DNA of 17,946 nt, taken from positions 1-17,946 of the forward strand of contig DDSA01000262.1 in NCBI GenBank assembly GCA_002343715.1, read 5' to 3'. The notes beneath the pieces are model-generated. The model did no database searches and had not been told where the DNA came from. It saw nothing but the letters and a program-made list of their open reading frames with translations. This DNA is from Phycisphaerales bacterium UBA2402. Its GTDB lineage: Bacteria; Planctomycetota; Phycisphaerae; Phycisphaerales; UBA1924. Made by a program: the position numbers and the translations under genes. Each line of letters begins with the position of its first letter. Position 1 is the first letter of the stretch. Of the stretch, positions 7,825 through 15,349 are shown one piece after another.

Positions 7825-9675
7825 TCAACGGCCATCCGCGGCCCAGAGAGCCAGCACGAGGAGCGTGTAGAGCCGCTGGGAGTGGTCGCGGCGGCGGCGG
7901 TCGTGTTCATCCATGAGTGTGCGTGCCGCTGCGGGGTTGATAGGCAGGCCGAGGAGATGTTCAGGGAACGGGTCCGTGCCGTGGAGCGCATCGCCCAGGA
8001 GTGTGCGCATCTGGCCGAAGTCGGTGCGAAACCACTCGCCGATGGGGACCGCGAAGCCGCGTTTGGGGCGTCGCGCCACCGCGACGGGCAGACGCCGCAT
8101 CGCCAGGTCGCGCAGAAGCCCTTTGCGCCTCCCGCCGGGCATCAACGAATCGATGGTGGCCCGTTGCGATATGTCGGCAACCACGCCGTCGAGAAACGGG
8201 GACCGAACCTCCAAAGCCGTCGCCATGGAAGCCCCATCGCTCTTGATGAGCAGATCATCGGGCAGGTAACGGGCCTGATCGTGCGAGAGTGCCTCGGCCA
8301 CCGTCCAGGGGACCGGAGATTCCTTCGGAACTTCGACACCGAGCGTGCGCAGCATGGATCGAGGGAAGACCGAGACCAGGTCGAGATAGCCGTCGTGCCG
8401 ACAGGCATCGGCGAGTCTCGCCGCGCGGGAGCGGCGAGATGAGGGGCGAGACCCCGGCCCGATCGGCCAGAGCGCGAGCAGCCGGTTCCAGGGGCCGACC
8501 CGCGCCGCGGCGGCGTGGCGGTCGTATCCCGCGAAGAGATCATCCCCGCCGTCGCCGGAGAGCGCCGTCGTGGCGGTGCGTCGAACTTCGCGTGCCAGCC
8601 AGTGCGCGGGCAGGAGCGAACTGTCACCCAGCGGCAGGCCGAGCAGTGAGATGAGCCGAACAAGATCCTCGGCGGGGCGGGGAGAACAGCCGAGGGTGTG
8701 ATGGCGGGTGCCCAGCGCCGCCGCCGTCGCGGAAGCCTCCGCCGATTCGTCCAGAAGCGGGTCGGGCATCCGAACGGTGAAGGTCTCGAGGTTGGGGATT
8801 CGTTCCTTGGCGTACGACGCGATCAGCGCGGAATCGACACCGCCGCTCAGGAAACACCCGAGCGGTACATCGGCTTCGAGGCGCGCGTGGACCGCGCTGC
8901 GCAGGGCGTGATCGAGGGCATCGAGCGTGAGGGGGCGGTCACGCGCCGGTGCGGGGGGTAGATAGCGTTCCGCGCTCGGCTTCGGAGCGGTCAAGTTCAG
9001 CGTGCTTCCCGGGGGCAGGGAGTGCAGGCCTCGAGTCGGTGGATCACCCCAGGCACCGAAACGCAACCACCTCGCCGTGATGGTGGGGTCGGGCGGGGCG
9101 CTCACTCCCGCGGCGCGGAGCAGGTTCCGCAGCGCCGCGGCACAACTCGCGAAGGCCCGCCCGTCCGGGAGGTCGCACCAGTACAGCGGCTTTTGCCCGA
9201 AACGGTCGCGGGCCAGCGTGAGGGAGCGGCCGTCCCAGTAGGCGAACGCGAACATGTCGCTCGCGCGTTCGCACGCGCGGCGGACGCCCCAGCGGCGGCA
9301 CGCGTGAAGGAGCGCTTCGGTGTCGCTGTGATCGCTGGAGAAGACAACCCCTTCGGCCCGGAGAGCGGTCCTCAGGTCGAAGTGGTTGTAGATCAGGCCG
9401 TTGAACAGGATGGCGGCGTGCTCCCGCGAGTTCGATCCTCGCCACGCCATCGGCTGGTGCCCGCCTGTCGGGTCGAGGATCGTGAGGCGGCGGTGGATCA
9501 GGGCGACCTCGGCGGCACGCCCGTCGGCGAGGATGGCACGATCGCGGAGCCTGCCGGCTCCATCCGGGCCGCGGTGAGCGATCGCCCGGTCCAGCACGTC
9601 GAGCCAGGCATCGGGGATCGCTTCCGGCTCTCCGCCGTCGCTGGTGAAGCGCAGGATGCCCGCGATGCCGCACAT
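7825..9675 (-). CDS. asnB: Asparagine synthase (glutamine-hydrolysing)
   Basis: A 616-residue class II glutamine amidotransferase fused to an ATP-dependent synthetase. It would transfer glutamine-derived ammonia to aspartate or to another carboxylate. The start at 9675 is fixed by MCGIAG: Cys2 becomes the N-terminal nucleophile after Met removal. The amidotransferase half shows HRGPDG (34-39), HRRLTILD (61-68), NGLIYN (92-97) and Asp118 in SDTE. The synthetase half carries the PP-loop SGGVDS (277-282) and SGDGGDDLFAGY (373-384). One oddity is that the usual NGEIYN has Leu94 in place of Glu; GlmS-type enzymes also lack Glu there, so activity is not excluded. Paralogues of AsnB in polysaccharide clusters often amidate sugars or act on other substrates. 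The adjacent ligase-like gene makes that as likely as asparagine biosynthesis. It is divergent from the Hsp70 gene with 46 nt between starts. Confidence 0.93.
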   Translation of the reverse strand: MCGIAGILRFTSDGGEPEAIPDAWLDVLDRAIAHRGPDGAGRLRDRAILADGRAAEVALIHRRLTILDPTGGHQPMAWRGSNSREHAAILFNGLIYNHFDLRTALRAEGVVFSSDHSDTEALLHACRRWGVRRACERASDMFAFAYWDGRSLTLARDRFGQKPLYWCDLPDGRAFASCAAALRNLLRAAGVSAPPDPTITARWLRFGAWGDPPTRGLHSLPPGSTLNLTAPKPSAERYLPPAPARDRPLTLDALDHALRSAVHARLEADVPLGCFLSGGVDSALIASYAKERIPNLETFTVRMPDPLLDESAEASATAAALGTRHHTLGCSPRPAEDLVRLISLLGLPLGDSSLLPAHWLAREVRRTATTALSGDGGDDLFAGYDRHAAAARVGPWNRLLALWPIGPGSRPSSRRSRAARLADACRHDGYLDLVSVFPRSMLRTLGVEVPKESPVPWTVAEALSHDQARYLPDDLLIKSDGASMATALEVRSPFLDGVVADISQRATIDSLMPGGRRKGLLRDLAMRRLPVAVARRPKRGFAVPIGEWFRTDFGQMRTLLGDALHGTDPFPEHLLGLPINPAAARTLMDEHDRRRRDHSQRLYTLLVLALWAADGR

Positions 9676-9721
9676 GCGCAACCGTACGGCGGGTGGTGCG
9701 CCCGTACCCTTCCTTCTGCAC
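9676..9721. promoter_or_regulatory. 46-nt divergent intergenic region with palindrome
   Basis: Only 46 nt separate the ATG of the asparagine synthetase (minus) from the ATG of the HscA-like gene (plus). The region contains the perfect 8-bp palindrome CCGTACGG (9682-9689). A second half-site, CCGTAC (9702-9707), makes a 6-bp inverted repeat with GTACGG across 12 nt. Neither gene has a recognisable Shine-Dalgarno sequence. Overlapping divergent promoters with a shared operator, short leaders, or promoters lying inside the opposite gene are all possible. Confidence 0.35.
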
Positions 9722-11635
9722 ATGCGTGAAAACGGCGTCATCGTGGGCATCGACCTCGGCACGACCAACAGCCTCGTCGCCGTGTGCGATGAACGCGGGC
9801 CCCGGGTGCTGACCGATGAGGCCGGAGAGGCGCTCATCCCCAGCACGGTGCGGTACGAGATCGATCGTGGTCGATGCGTCCGGACGCTCGTCGGCAAAGA
9901 CGCGAAGGAGGCTTCGCCGGATCATCCGTTGACGACGGTGACGAGCGTGAAGCGCCTGATGGGGCGTTCGGTCCAGGACGCCGCGGCGGACCTGCCGTTC
10001 CTGTCGTACCGGGTGGTTCCGGGGGAGCGGGGCACGGCCCGGGTCTCAATCCCCGCGGGGGACGGGACTGAAGTGCTTCTCTCTCCCGAGGAGGTTTCGG
10101 CCCGGGTGCTGCGGCGTCTCAAGGAGATCGCCGAGCAGAGCCTCGGCTGCGAGGTCACGAAGGCCGTGATCACGGTGCCCGCGTACTTCGATGATGCGCA
10201 GCGTCAGGCCACCCGGGCGGCGGGGCGGCTGGCGGGGCTTGAGGTGGTGCGGATCGTGCCCGAGCCGACCGCGGCGGCGCTGGCGTACGGCATCGGGCTG
10301 GACCGCGCCGCCGACCGAAACCGTGAAGAGTCGACGGTGGTTGTCTTCGACCTCGGCGGGGGCACCTTCGATGTCAGTGTGTTGAGGTTGACACCCGCCG
10401 AGGGCGATGAGCCGTTCTTCTTCCGTGTGCTGGCCACGCGGGGCGACACACGCCTGGGTGGGGACGATTTCGATCACCTGCTGGTGGAGGCGATGCGCCG
10501 CGAGATCGCGGCACAACTCGGGCTGGATGCGGATCGCACGCTCACGCTTCCACCCTCGGTTCGGCGCGGGATGGTGGCCCTGGCGGAGGGTGTCAAGGTG
10601 CGCCTGAGCGAAGCGCAGACCGCGGCGGTCCGCATCGACCTCGGGGATGGGCGGTCGTACGAGCGCACCTTCGGCCGGGCTGAGTTTGAAGCGCTCCTTG
10701 CGCCGCTGGTGGAGCGGACGATCGGCCAGTGCGACAGAGCGATGCGTGATGCGGGTGTGACATCGTCGGACATCACCCGCGTGGTGCTCGTGGGCGGTTC
10801 GACTCGCATCCCGCTGGTGCGTCGGCGCGTCGCGGAGTTCTTCGGCACCGAGCCATACACGGCCCTTGACCCCGATCGCGTGGTGGCCCTGGGCGCTTCG
10901 GTGCAGGCGGCGGTGCTGTCCGGCGCACGGCGGGGCACGCTCCTACTGGATGTCATCCCTTTGTCGCTGGGGATCGAAACGGTGGGGGGGGCGGTGGCCA
11001 AACTCATCGCCCGCAACACGCTTGTGCCGGCGCGAGCCACGGAGATGTTCTCGACCAGCGTGGACGGGCAGACGTCCATCCGGCTCTCCGTGTTCCAGGG
11101 AGAGAGAGAAATGGCGGCGGATTGCCGCAAACTCGGCGAGTTTCACCTCGGCGGACTGCCGCCGATGCCCGCCGGCGTGCCGCAGGTGCGTGTGGAGTTC
11201 GCGGTCGATGCCAACGGCGTGCTGAGCGTGTCCGCGGTGGAGCGGCGCAGCGGCAAGCGGGCGGCGCTGCAGGTGATCCCCAACCACGGCCTGTCCGCCG
11301 AAGAAATAGAAACCATCGAACGGGAGAGCGTGGCGCACGCGCGAGAGGACATGACCCGGCACCGCATCGTGGACCTGATCGCCAACGGCTCACTGGACCT
11401 CAAGTGGATCGGAGAAGCGCTGGGGCGAGTTCGGGATCAACTCCCGGAGGCGGTACTGGCCCGTGTGGAATCCGCTTCGGCCGCGTTGCGACTGCTTCTT
11501 GAGCAGGCGCGGGAGGATTGGCGGTCGTGCGACCCCGATGCCTTGTACCGCGCCAAGGAAGAACTCGACCGCGCGAGCGTGCCGGTGCACGAGGCGGCCA
11601 TCGCGCAGTCGCTGCGGGGTGGCGCGGCCGGATGA
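9722..11635 (+). CDS. Hsp70-family chaperone, HscA-like
   Basis: A 637-residue cytoplasmic ATP-dependent chaperone. The ATG at 9722 is chosen because it precedes the conserved GIDLGTTNS (9-17); an upstream in-frame extension would overlap the divergent gene. The ATPase domain has VITVPAYFDDAQRQAT (149-164), VFDLGGGTFDVS (208-219) and VLVGGSTRIP. The substrate-binding half has LLDVIPLSLGIETVGG, then DGQTSI, QGERE and DCRKL. The DCRKL stretch, the PPMPAG motif and a C-terminus ending in an SLRG-type tail resemble HscA, the iron-sulfur-cluster chaperone, more than DnaK. No DnaK-type acidic tail is seen. No isc genes, hscB or DnaJ partner lie nearby, so an Fe-S role is inference from motifs only. 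The stop lies 8 nt from the stop of a convergent small gene. A specialised DnaK paralogue is the alternative. Confidence 0.93.
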   Translation: MRENGVIVGIDLGTTNSLVAVCDERGPRVLTDEAGEALIPSTVRYEIDRGRCVRTLVGKDAKEASPDHPLTTVTSVKRLMGRSVQDAAADLPFLSYRVVPGERGTARVSIPAGDGTEVLLSPEEVSARVLRRLKEIAEQSLGCEVTKAVITVPAYFDDAQRQATRAAGRLAGLEVVRIVPEPTAAALAYGIGLDRAADRNREESTVVVFDLGGGTFDVSVLRLTPAEGDEPFFFRVLATRGDTRLGGDDFDHLLVEAMRREIAAQLGLDADRTLTLPPSVRRGMVALAEGVKVRLSEAQTAAVRIDLGDGRSYERTFGRAEFEALLAPLVERTIGQCDRAMRDAGVTSSDITRVVLVGGSTRIPLVRRRVAEFFGTEPYTALDPDRVVALGASVQAAVLSGARRGTLLLDVIPLSLGIETVGGAVAKLIARNTLVPARATEMFSTSVDGQTSIRLSVFQGEREMAADCRKLGEFHLGGLPPMPAGVPQVRVEFAVDANGVLSVSAVERRSGKRAALQVIPNHGLSAEEIETIERESVAHAREDMTRHRIVDLIANGSLDLKWIGEALGRVRDQLPEAVLARVESASAALRLLLEQAREDWRSCDPDALYRAKEELDRASVPVHEAAIAQSLRGGAAG

Positions 11636-11643
11636 AAGACCCG

Positions 11644-12000
11644 TCAGAGCGGAGCGCCCGCCCCGCGGAGCACGGCACGATCGACGGAACTGCTGGGGGC
11701 GGAGCCTCCGGCTACTTCCGCCGCGCCTTTGCTGCTCATCCCCATCGTCTGGAGTGTGTGGGCCGCGGGGATGGAACTGGGGCTGGATCCCTGCTGAACA
11801 ACATGGGCGAGTTCGTGACCAAGCAGGTGTTGGCCGGGAGGGGTGGTGCCGCCCGCGGGGAAATGAACCTGATTTCCGGTGGCGTATGCCTGGGCCCCGA
11901 TCGATGAAGCGCCGGCGGGGCTGGTATGAACCCTGACGTTGCTAAATGAAGGCGCGCCGGCTGAGGAGGACGGGGTGGATGGTGTCGAGCCTGCTGCCAT
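11644..12000 (-). CDS. Minimal DUF4157 (eCIS core) domain protein
   Basis: A 118-residue protein that is almost entirely one DUF4157 domain. Residues 18-70 carry the family signature: VRVHTS (22-27), GAQAYATGNQVHFPAG (35-50) and LLGHELAHVVQQ (59-70), with the zincin-like HExxH as His62-Glu-Leu-Ala-His66. The flanks are Ser/Pro/Ala-rich and low in complexity, and the helix between VRVHT and GA is shortened. No signal peptide or membrane span is visible. DUF4157 is normally the N-terminal part of much larger proteins, many of them cargo of extracellular contractile injection systems or polymorphic-toxin-like proteins. A free-standing copy is unusual. Whether it cleaves proteins is unknown. ATG at 12000 follows an AGGA, and an in-frame TGA lies 57 nt upstream. 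It could be an intact small protein or the remnant of a longer one. No injection-system genes are in the window. Confidence 0.8.
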   Translation of the reverse strand: MAAGSTPSTPSSSAGAPSFSNVRVHTSPAGASSIGAQAYATGNQVHFPAGGTTPPGQHLLGHELAHVVQQGSSPSSIPAAHTLQTMGMSSKGAAEVAGGSAPSSSVDRAVLRGAGAPL

Positions 12001-12203
12001 GGTGGGGTTCCTGAACAGGGTGGGTGGTGCGATGAGAACGCTGATTGATGATATCAGTCAGGGGGCGCAAGCGGTCAGCGAACATATCTCGAACAGGTCG
12101 GCTCATGCTGACACGATCAAGTATCGTTTCCGCGTATGACTCGTTGCGGGTTGGTCGCCCGCCTATCCTCTCCGCCCCTCGTGTTTCCCGGAGACTCTTC
12201 GGC

Positions 12204-13376
12204 ATGGAATTCCTCGTTTCGCGATACCGCTCTCTCTTTGCCTCGCTCTGCCTGACCGGCGGGTTTGCCGCGAGCATGATCGCGGGCTTGACCGGCTGCG
12301 CGGCGTCAACCCAGAAGACCGAGTCGATCACGCCCGCGGTGTCGAGCGCCGGCCCCTTCCCGGCGGACTTCGAGGCTTGGTCGAAGGTGAAGTACCGCCT
12401 TGATTGGTCGGGATTTCCTTTCCCGTTGCTGGGCCAGCACAGGACGCAGGAGGTGGTGCCGTTCCCCGACATGCTGGCCGTCCTCGACGCGTCGAGCAAC
12501 GTGGCTGTGCTCGAGACGTCGACAGGCGAGCGTCGGTGGGGGGATGAACTGGCCAACCCGCTCACGAAGTTCGTTGCGGTGTCGCGCGATCCGATGGATG
12601 CGGGCCGGATCATCGTGTCGAGCCAGTCCGAGGCGTTTGTCATGTCGGCCACGACGGGGACGCTGCTGGCGAGAGAGACGTTCGCACGCGTGGTGAACAC
12701 CCGCCCTGTCATCGCCGGGAACATCATGATCTTCGGCACATCCACGGGCGAGGTCTTGGGCCACCTGCTGGGCCGGAACCTCAAGGCGTGGGGCTTCCAG
12801 GGAAAGGGGCCGATCACCACGGACCCGGTGCGTCTGGCGGACGGCACCATCGGCATCGTCTCGCAGGCGGGGGACGTGATGTTCCTGACGCCGCGCGGGA
12901 ATATGGTGGGGCGGGGCACGATCCTGGGCGGATTGATGACCAACCCGGTGACGGACGGCAACCTGATGTACATGGCCGGGCTGGATCAGTCTGTCTGGTG
13001 CTTTGCGCCCAGCGGCGCGATGATCTGGCGGCACAGAACGGCCTCGCCGCTGCGCACGCAGCCGACGATGCAGAACGGCGTCCTGTACTGCGACATCCCG
13101 CGTGAAGGCCTGACGGCGCTCGAAGGATTGTCGGGCAAGGTGCTGTGGAGCAACCCGAAAGTGACGGGCACGGTCATCGGCTCGCGCGGCGGGCGGGCGC
13201 TGGTCTTTGACAGCACCGGCAAGACGCTGGCGCTGGTTGATCCGGTTGATGGGGCGCTGGTGGACTCGATCCTGCTGCCGGGGATCGTGCGGATCGTGGC
13301 CGATGCGCAGGAAAACCCGAACCTGTACGCGGTGAGCGACAAGGGCGTGGTGGGCAAGTTCATCCCGCGGGATTAG
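12204..13376 (+). CDS. PQQ-like beta-propeller lipoprotein
   Basis: A 390-residue predicted lipoprotein. The start at 12204 is chosen over upstream in-frame starts because it gives a proper lipoprotein signal (hydrophobic 11-31, lipobox Leu-Thr-Gly-Cys32), with a GGAG 11 nt upstream. The mature part is built from repeats of the PQQ/WD-like type found in BamB-like propellers: NVAVLETSTGERRW, EAFVMSATTGTLLAR, TGEVLGHLLG, GLTALEGLSGKVLW and KTLALVDPVDGALV, spaced about 40-50 residues apart. This predicts a 6-8-bladed propeller anchored to a membrane. A scaffold role as in outer-membrane protein assembly is a family analogy; the absence of other bam genes argues against naming it BamB. A terminator begins directly after the stop codon, so it is the last gene of its transcript. 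Confidence 0.9.
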   Translation: MEFLVSRYRSLFASLCLTGGFAASMIAGLTGCAASTQKTESITPAVSSAGPFPADFEAWSKVKYRLDWSGFPFPLLGQHRTQEVVPFPDMLAVLDASSNVAVLETSTGERRWGDELANPLTKFVAVSRDPMDAGRIIVSSQSEAFVMSATTGTLLARETFARVVNTRPVIAGNIMIFGTSTGEVLGHLLGRNLKAWGFQGKGPITTDPVRLADGTIGIVSQAGDVMFLTPRGNMVGRGTILGGLMTNPVTDGNLMYMAGLDQSVWCFAPSGAMIWRHRTASPLRTQPTMQNGVLYCDIPREGLTALEGLSGKVLWSNPKVTGTVIGSRGGRALVFDSTGKTLALVDPVDGALVDSILLPGIVRIVADAQENPNLYAVSDKGVVGKFIPRD

Positions 13377-13410
13377 CCGCCCGGATGAAAATCGGGTGGG
13401 TTTATCTTTC
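13377..13410 (+). terminator. Intrinsic terminator after propeller lipoprotein gene
   Basis: Immediately after the TAG, CCGCCCG (13377-13383) pairs with CGGGTGG (13393-13399), a 7-bp stem with one G-U pair and a 9-nt A-rich loop. A T-rich run follows (TTTATCTTT, 13401-13409). The T-tract overlaps the stop codon of the convergent membrane-protein gene (13402-13404), so the two 3' ends interlock. There is no comparable T-run in the minus direction. Confidence 0.62.
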
Positions 13411-13800
13411 TCGATGCGAGTGCGGCTGCTCGACGTACGGGTTGGGCGAGACGGCGACCCAGGCGAGTTGCACCAGAGCGACAAAGACGGGCACCATCGC
13501 CATCGCCACCACGCCGTTCACGAGCGTCCGGCCCAGCGCGGGGCGGCGACGGCCCACGAACTCGATGATCGTGATGACCACTCCGATGCTCGCGCATTTG
13601 AGGCCGATGGCCCCCCACAGCCCCGCCTGGCGGATCACGAAGTCCGCGAAGGTGTTGAGCTCGCGCCCACCCATGTGGGCGAAGTCGTTGAGGATGCGGT
13701 GCGTGAGCATGATGTCGAGTGCGCCCAGGAGCACGAACCAGCAGTAGTGGTTCGGGAAGAGCACCGCGCGGGATGGCTTTGTGGGCGGGGCGTCGCTCAT
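13402..13800 (-). CDS. Small integral membrane protein, DUF5658-like
   Basis: A 132-residue inner-membrane protein with three hydrophobic segments (about 19-38, 57-81, 94-118) and a polar C-terminus. The first helix carries ALDIMLTH and is followed by the hallmark GGRELN (44-49), normally GG.E.NP, as in DUF5658 proteins; here Thr replaces the usual Pro. The family's function is not known. It lies 34 nt downstream of the TlpA-like gene on the same strand and is probably co-transcribed with it. Its stop codon sits in the T-tract of the convergent gene's terminator. The opposite strand is also open over this region but gives no plausible protein. Confidence 0.8.
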   Translation of the reverse strand: MSDAPPTKPSRAVLFPNHYCWFVLLGALDIMLTHRILNDFAHMGGRELNTFADFVIRQAGLWGAIGLKCASIGVVITIIEFVGRRRPALGRTLVNGVVAMAMVPVFVALVQLAWVAVSPNPYVEQPHSHRER

Positions 13801-13834
13801 GCGGCTTTCGACGGTGGCGTGGTGTGGCTTGGTC

Positions 13835-14980
13835 CTACTTGCCCTTGCGGTACCGCTCGAGGGCCCGGGTGATGTCGTTCTTCACCTGCGGCGGCAGGTC
13901 GGGGACTTTCTCCGCGAGGGCCGCGGCCTGCTCAGCGAGTTCGAGCGCTTTGGCGGCGTCGCCCTTCTCCCAATAGGCCCGGGCCAGCGTATCGACGATG
14001 GCGGGGTCCTTGAACTCGCTGAGCTCCGCGGCCTTCTGGGCCAGTCTCATGGCCAGGTCGAGGTCACGGTTCTTGACACCGGGATCGTCGAGCGTCACCC
14101 AGGCCATGGTGTTGAGGTCCAGGGCCATGCCGTGCCTGGTGCCGGGGCCTTCGAGAAACTCCTTCGCGTAGGCGTAGGCGAGGTCCGGCTCCTTCATGTT
14201 GACGAGCACGCGGCGGAAGCACTCACCGGGGATGGATTGGAAGGCCTTGGGGTCCACCGCGACGGCCTCGCGGGCCACATCGAGGAGTTCCTTGGCACGC
14301 CCACCCTGCGAGGCGTTGATGGCGTGATCCTGCAACTCTTTGAGTTTCTTCAGGCGCTCTTCCTGTTTCTTGGCCTCGGCACGCTGGGCCTCGGGGTCGA
14401 GGTTGCCGGCGAGGAGTTTGGCCAGCGGCTCGTTCACCTGCAACGGCGGGCCGATCCAGGCGATCCGCCCCTCCTTGTCGATGAGAAACGTCGTGGGCAC
14501 GCCCGGCCTCTCCGCCGCACGCATCCACGTGACCTCCATCTCACCCTGCGGCCCGCCGTAGGCGATTCGGTAGCCCGCGCCCTCGCCCAGATCCTTGATG
14601 AATGTCTCGATGCCGGGCACGGGGTCGATGGGGCCGTCCTTGCCCTTGGTTTCCTCCCAGATCGCCACGCCGACCACGGTCAGACTGTCCTTGTGCTTCT
14701 TGGCGATCTCCGTCAAGTGCGGGATCGTGATCTTGCACGTCCCCGCGTACGTGGCCCAGAAGTCGATGAGGTAGACCTTGCCCTTGTCGAGCGTCTTGAT
14801 CTCTTCGCCCTTGATCCAGTTCGCCACCTTGAAGGCCGGCGCGGGATCGCCGGGGCGCAGGACCTTTCGCGCTGTGGCTGCCGGCGCGGCGGGCTGTGTG
14901 GCCGGTTTCGCTGGTTGGGCCGGTGCGGGGGCGGCGCACAGAAATGCGGCCAGGAATGCGATGGATCGCGTGATAAGCAT
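13835..14980 (-). CDS. TlpA-like thioredoxin-fold protein with degenerate CxxC and helical tail
   Basis: A 381-residue exported protein with a signal peptide (hydrophobic 5-19, Ala-Gln cleavage near 22) and a Pro/Ala-rich linker to about 38. The thioredoxin-like domain spans about 40-185: RPGDPAPAF (42-50), LIDFWAT (71-77), then Tyr-Ala79-Gly-Thr-Cys82-Lys, and the cis-Pro site GVPTTFLID. The usual WCxPC is reduced to one cysteine because Ala79 replaces the first. Ordinary dithiol exchange is therefore unlikely, although a monothiol or binding role remains possible. The C-terminal half is helical, with charged coiled-coil-like sequence around 205-235 and TPR-like repeats to the end (AYAKEFLEGPG, ARAYWEKGDAAKALELAEQA). 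AhpC/TSA- or ResA-type redox proteins are the closest recognisable relatives. It is probably in an operon with the small membrane protein downstream. It is divergent from the FG-GAP gene. Confidence 0.9.
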   Translation of the reverse strand: MLITRSIAFLAAFLCAAPAPAQPAKPATQPAAPAATARKVLRPGDPAPAFKVANWIKGEEIKTLDKGKVYLIDFWATYAGTCKITIPHLTEIAKKHKDSLTVVGVAIWEETKGKDGPIDPVPGIETFIKDLGEGAGYRIAYGGPQGEMEVTWMRAAERPGVPTTFLIDKEGRIAWIGPPLQVNEPLAKLLAGNLDPEAQRAEAKKQEERLKKLKELQDHAINASQGGRAKELLDVAREAVAVDPKAFQSIPGECFRRVLVNMKEPDLAYAYAKEFLEGPGTRHGMALDLNTMAWVTLDDPGVKNRDLDLAMRLAQKAAELSEFKDPAIVDTLARAYWEKGDAAKALELAEQAAALAEKVPDLPPQVKNDITRALERYRKGK

Positions 14981-15349
14981 GAGAAAGAGTATCGGGATAC
15001 CGGGGAATGGGAATGGAGGGATTGTGCGATTGACCAGGGGTGTTTCGAGCCGATCCGGGCATGTGCCGCCCGCTTGCGTGGCGGGTCAGAAAGATGCTCA
15101 CGGACGGTGCGACACTCACGGGAAAGGAAAGGCCTGCGAATCCCGCACAAGCCTGGATTCTGTCCAATAACGAGGAAGCGCGAGCGCATTAATGCTCAAA
15201 AAAAAAACGACATCCTGTTAGAATTCGTTACGTGTTGCCGCAGAGTAGTCGCGAGTGTACCTGTATTCGTTCAGGGGCAAGGGCTGCACTTGTCGTACTG
15301 CATTCCAAACGAGGGCCGGCATTCATCCCGCAATCTACTCGGAGATTCC
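14981..15349. other. 369-nt divergent intergenic region
   Basis: No gene is recognised between the divergent TlpA-like and FG-GAP protein genes. Positions 15185-15300 are markedly AT-richer than the rest of the window. They contain the 10-bp palindrome GCATTAATGC (15187-15196), a run of ten A residues (15198-15207) and an extended -10-like box at 15216-15224, noted separately. No clear promoter for the TlpA-like gene was found on the minus strand. Confidence 0.5.
15198..15224 (+). promoter_or_regulatory. Candidate extended -10 promoter with A-tract
   Basis: TGTTAGAAT (15216-15224) differs by one base from an extended -10 element (TGnTATAAT). Ten A residues at 15198-15207 could act as an UP-like element. 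No good -35 is present, as expected for extended -10 promoters. It would give a leader of about 118 nt before the ATG at 15350. Based on consensus only. Confidence 0.33.

Noticed and set aside
9044..9925. Minus-strand frame overlapping the asparagine synthetase N-terminus
   Set aside because: Out-of-frame reading of the same gene. The true frame holds MCGIAG and all catalytic motifs.
11939..12139. Small plus-strand frame (66 codons, or 46 from ATG 11999) with a fairly natural C-terminal composition
   Set aside because: It overlaps the DUF4157 gene start on the other strand, has no ribosome site and no homologue I recognise. Conservation would be needed to revive it.
12045..12203. Earlier in-frame starts of the propeller lipoprotein
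   Set aside because: They add 53 basic residues before a clear lipoprotein signal peptide. The start at 12204 places the lipobox Cys at residue 32.
15185..15207. GCATTAATGC palindrome followed by ten A as a terminator
   Set aside because: The homopolymer is A on the plus strand and precedes the hairpin on the minus strand, so neither orientation gives a stem followed by U. It is more like an A-tract promoter element.
13781..15349. Upstream in-frame extension of the FG-GAP protein to 13781
   Set aside because: It would run antisense through the whole TlpA-like gene and put a signal peptide in the middle of the protein. ATG 15350 has a ribosome site and a signal peptide.
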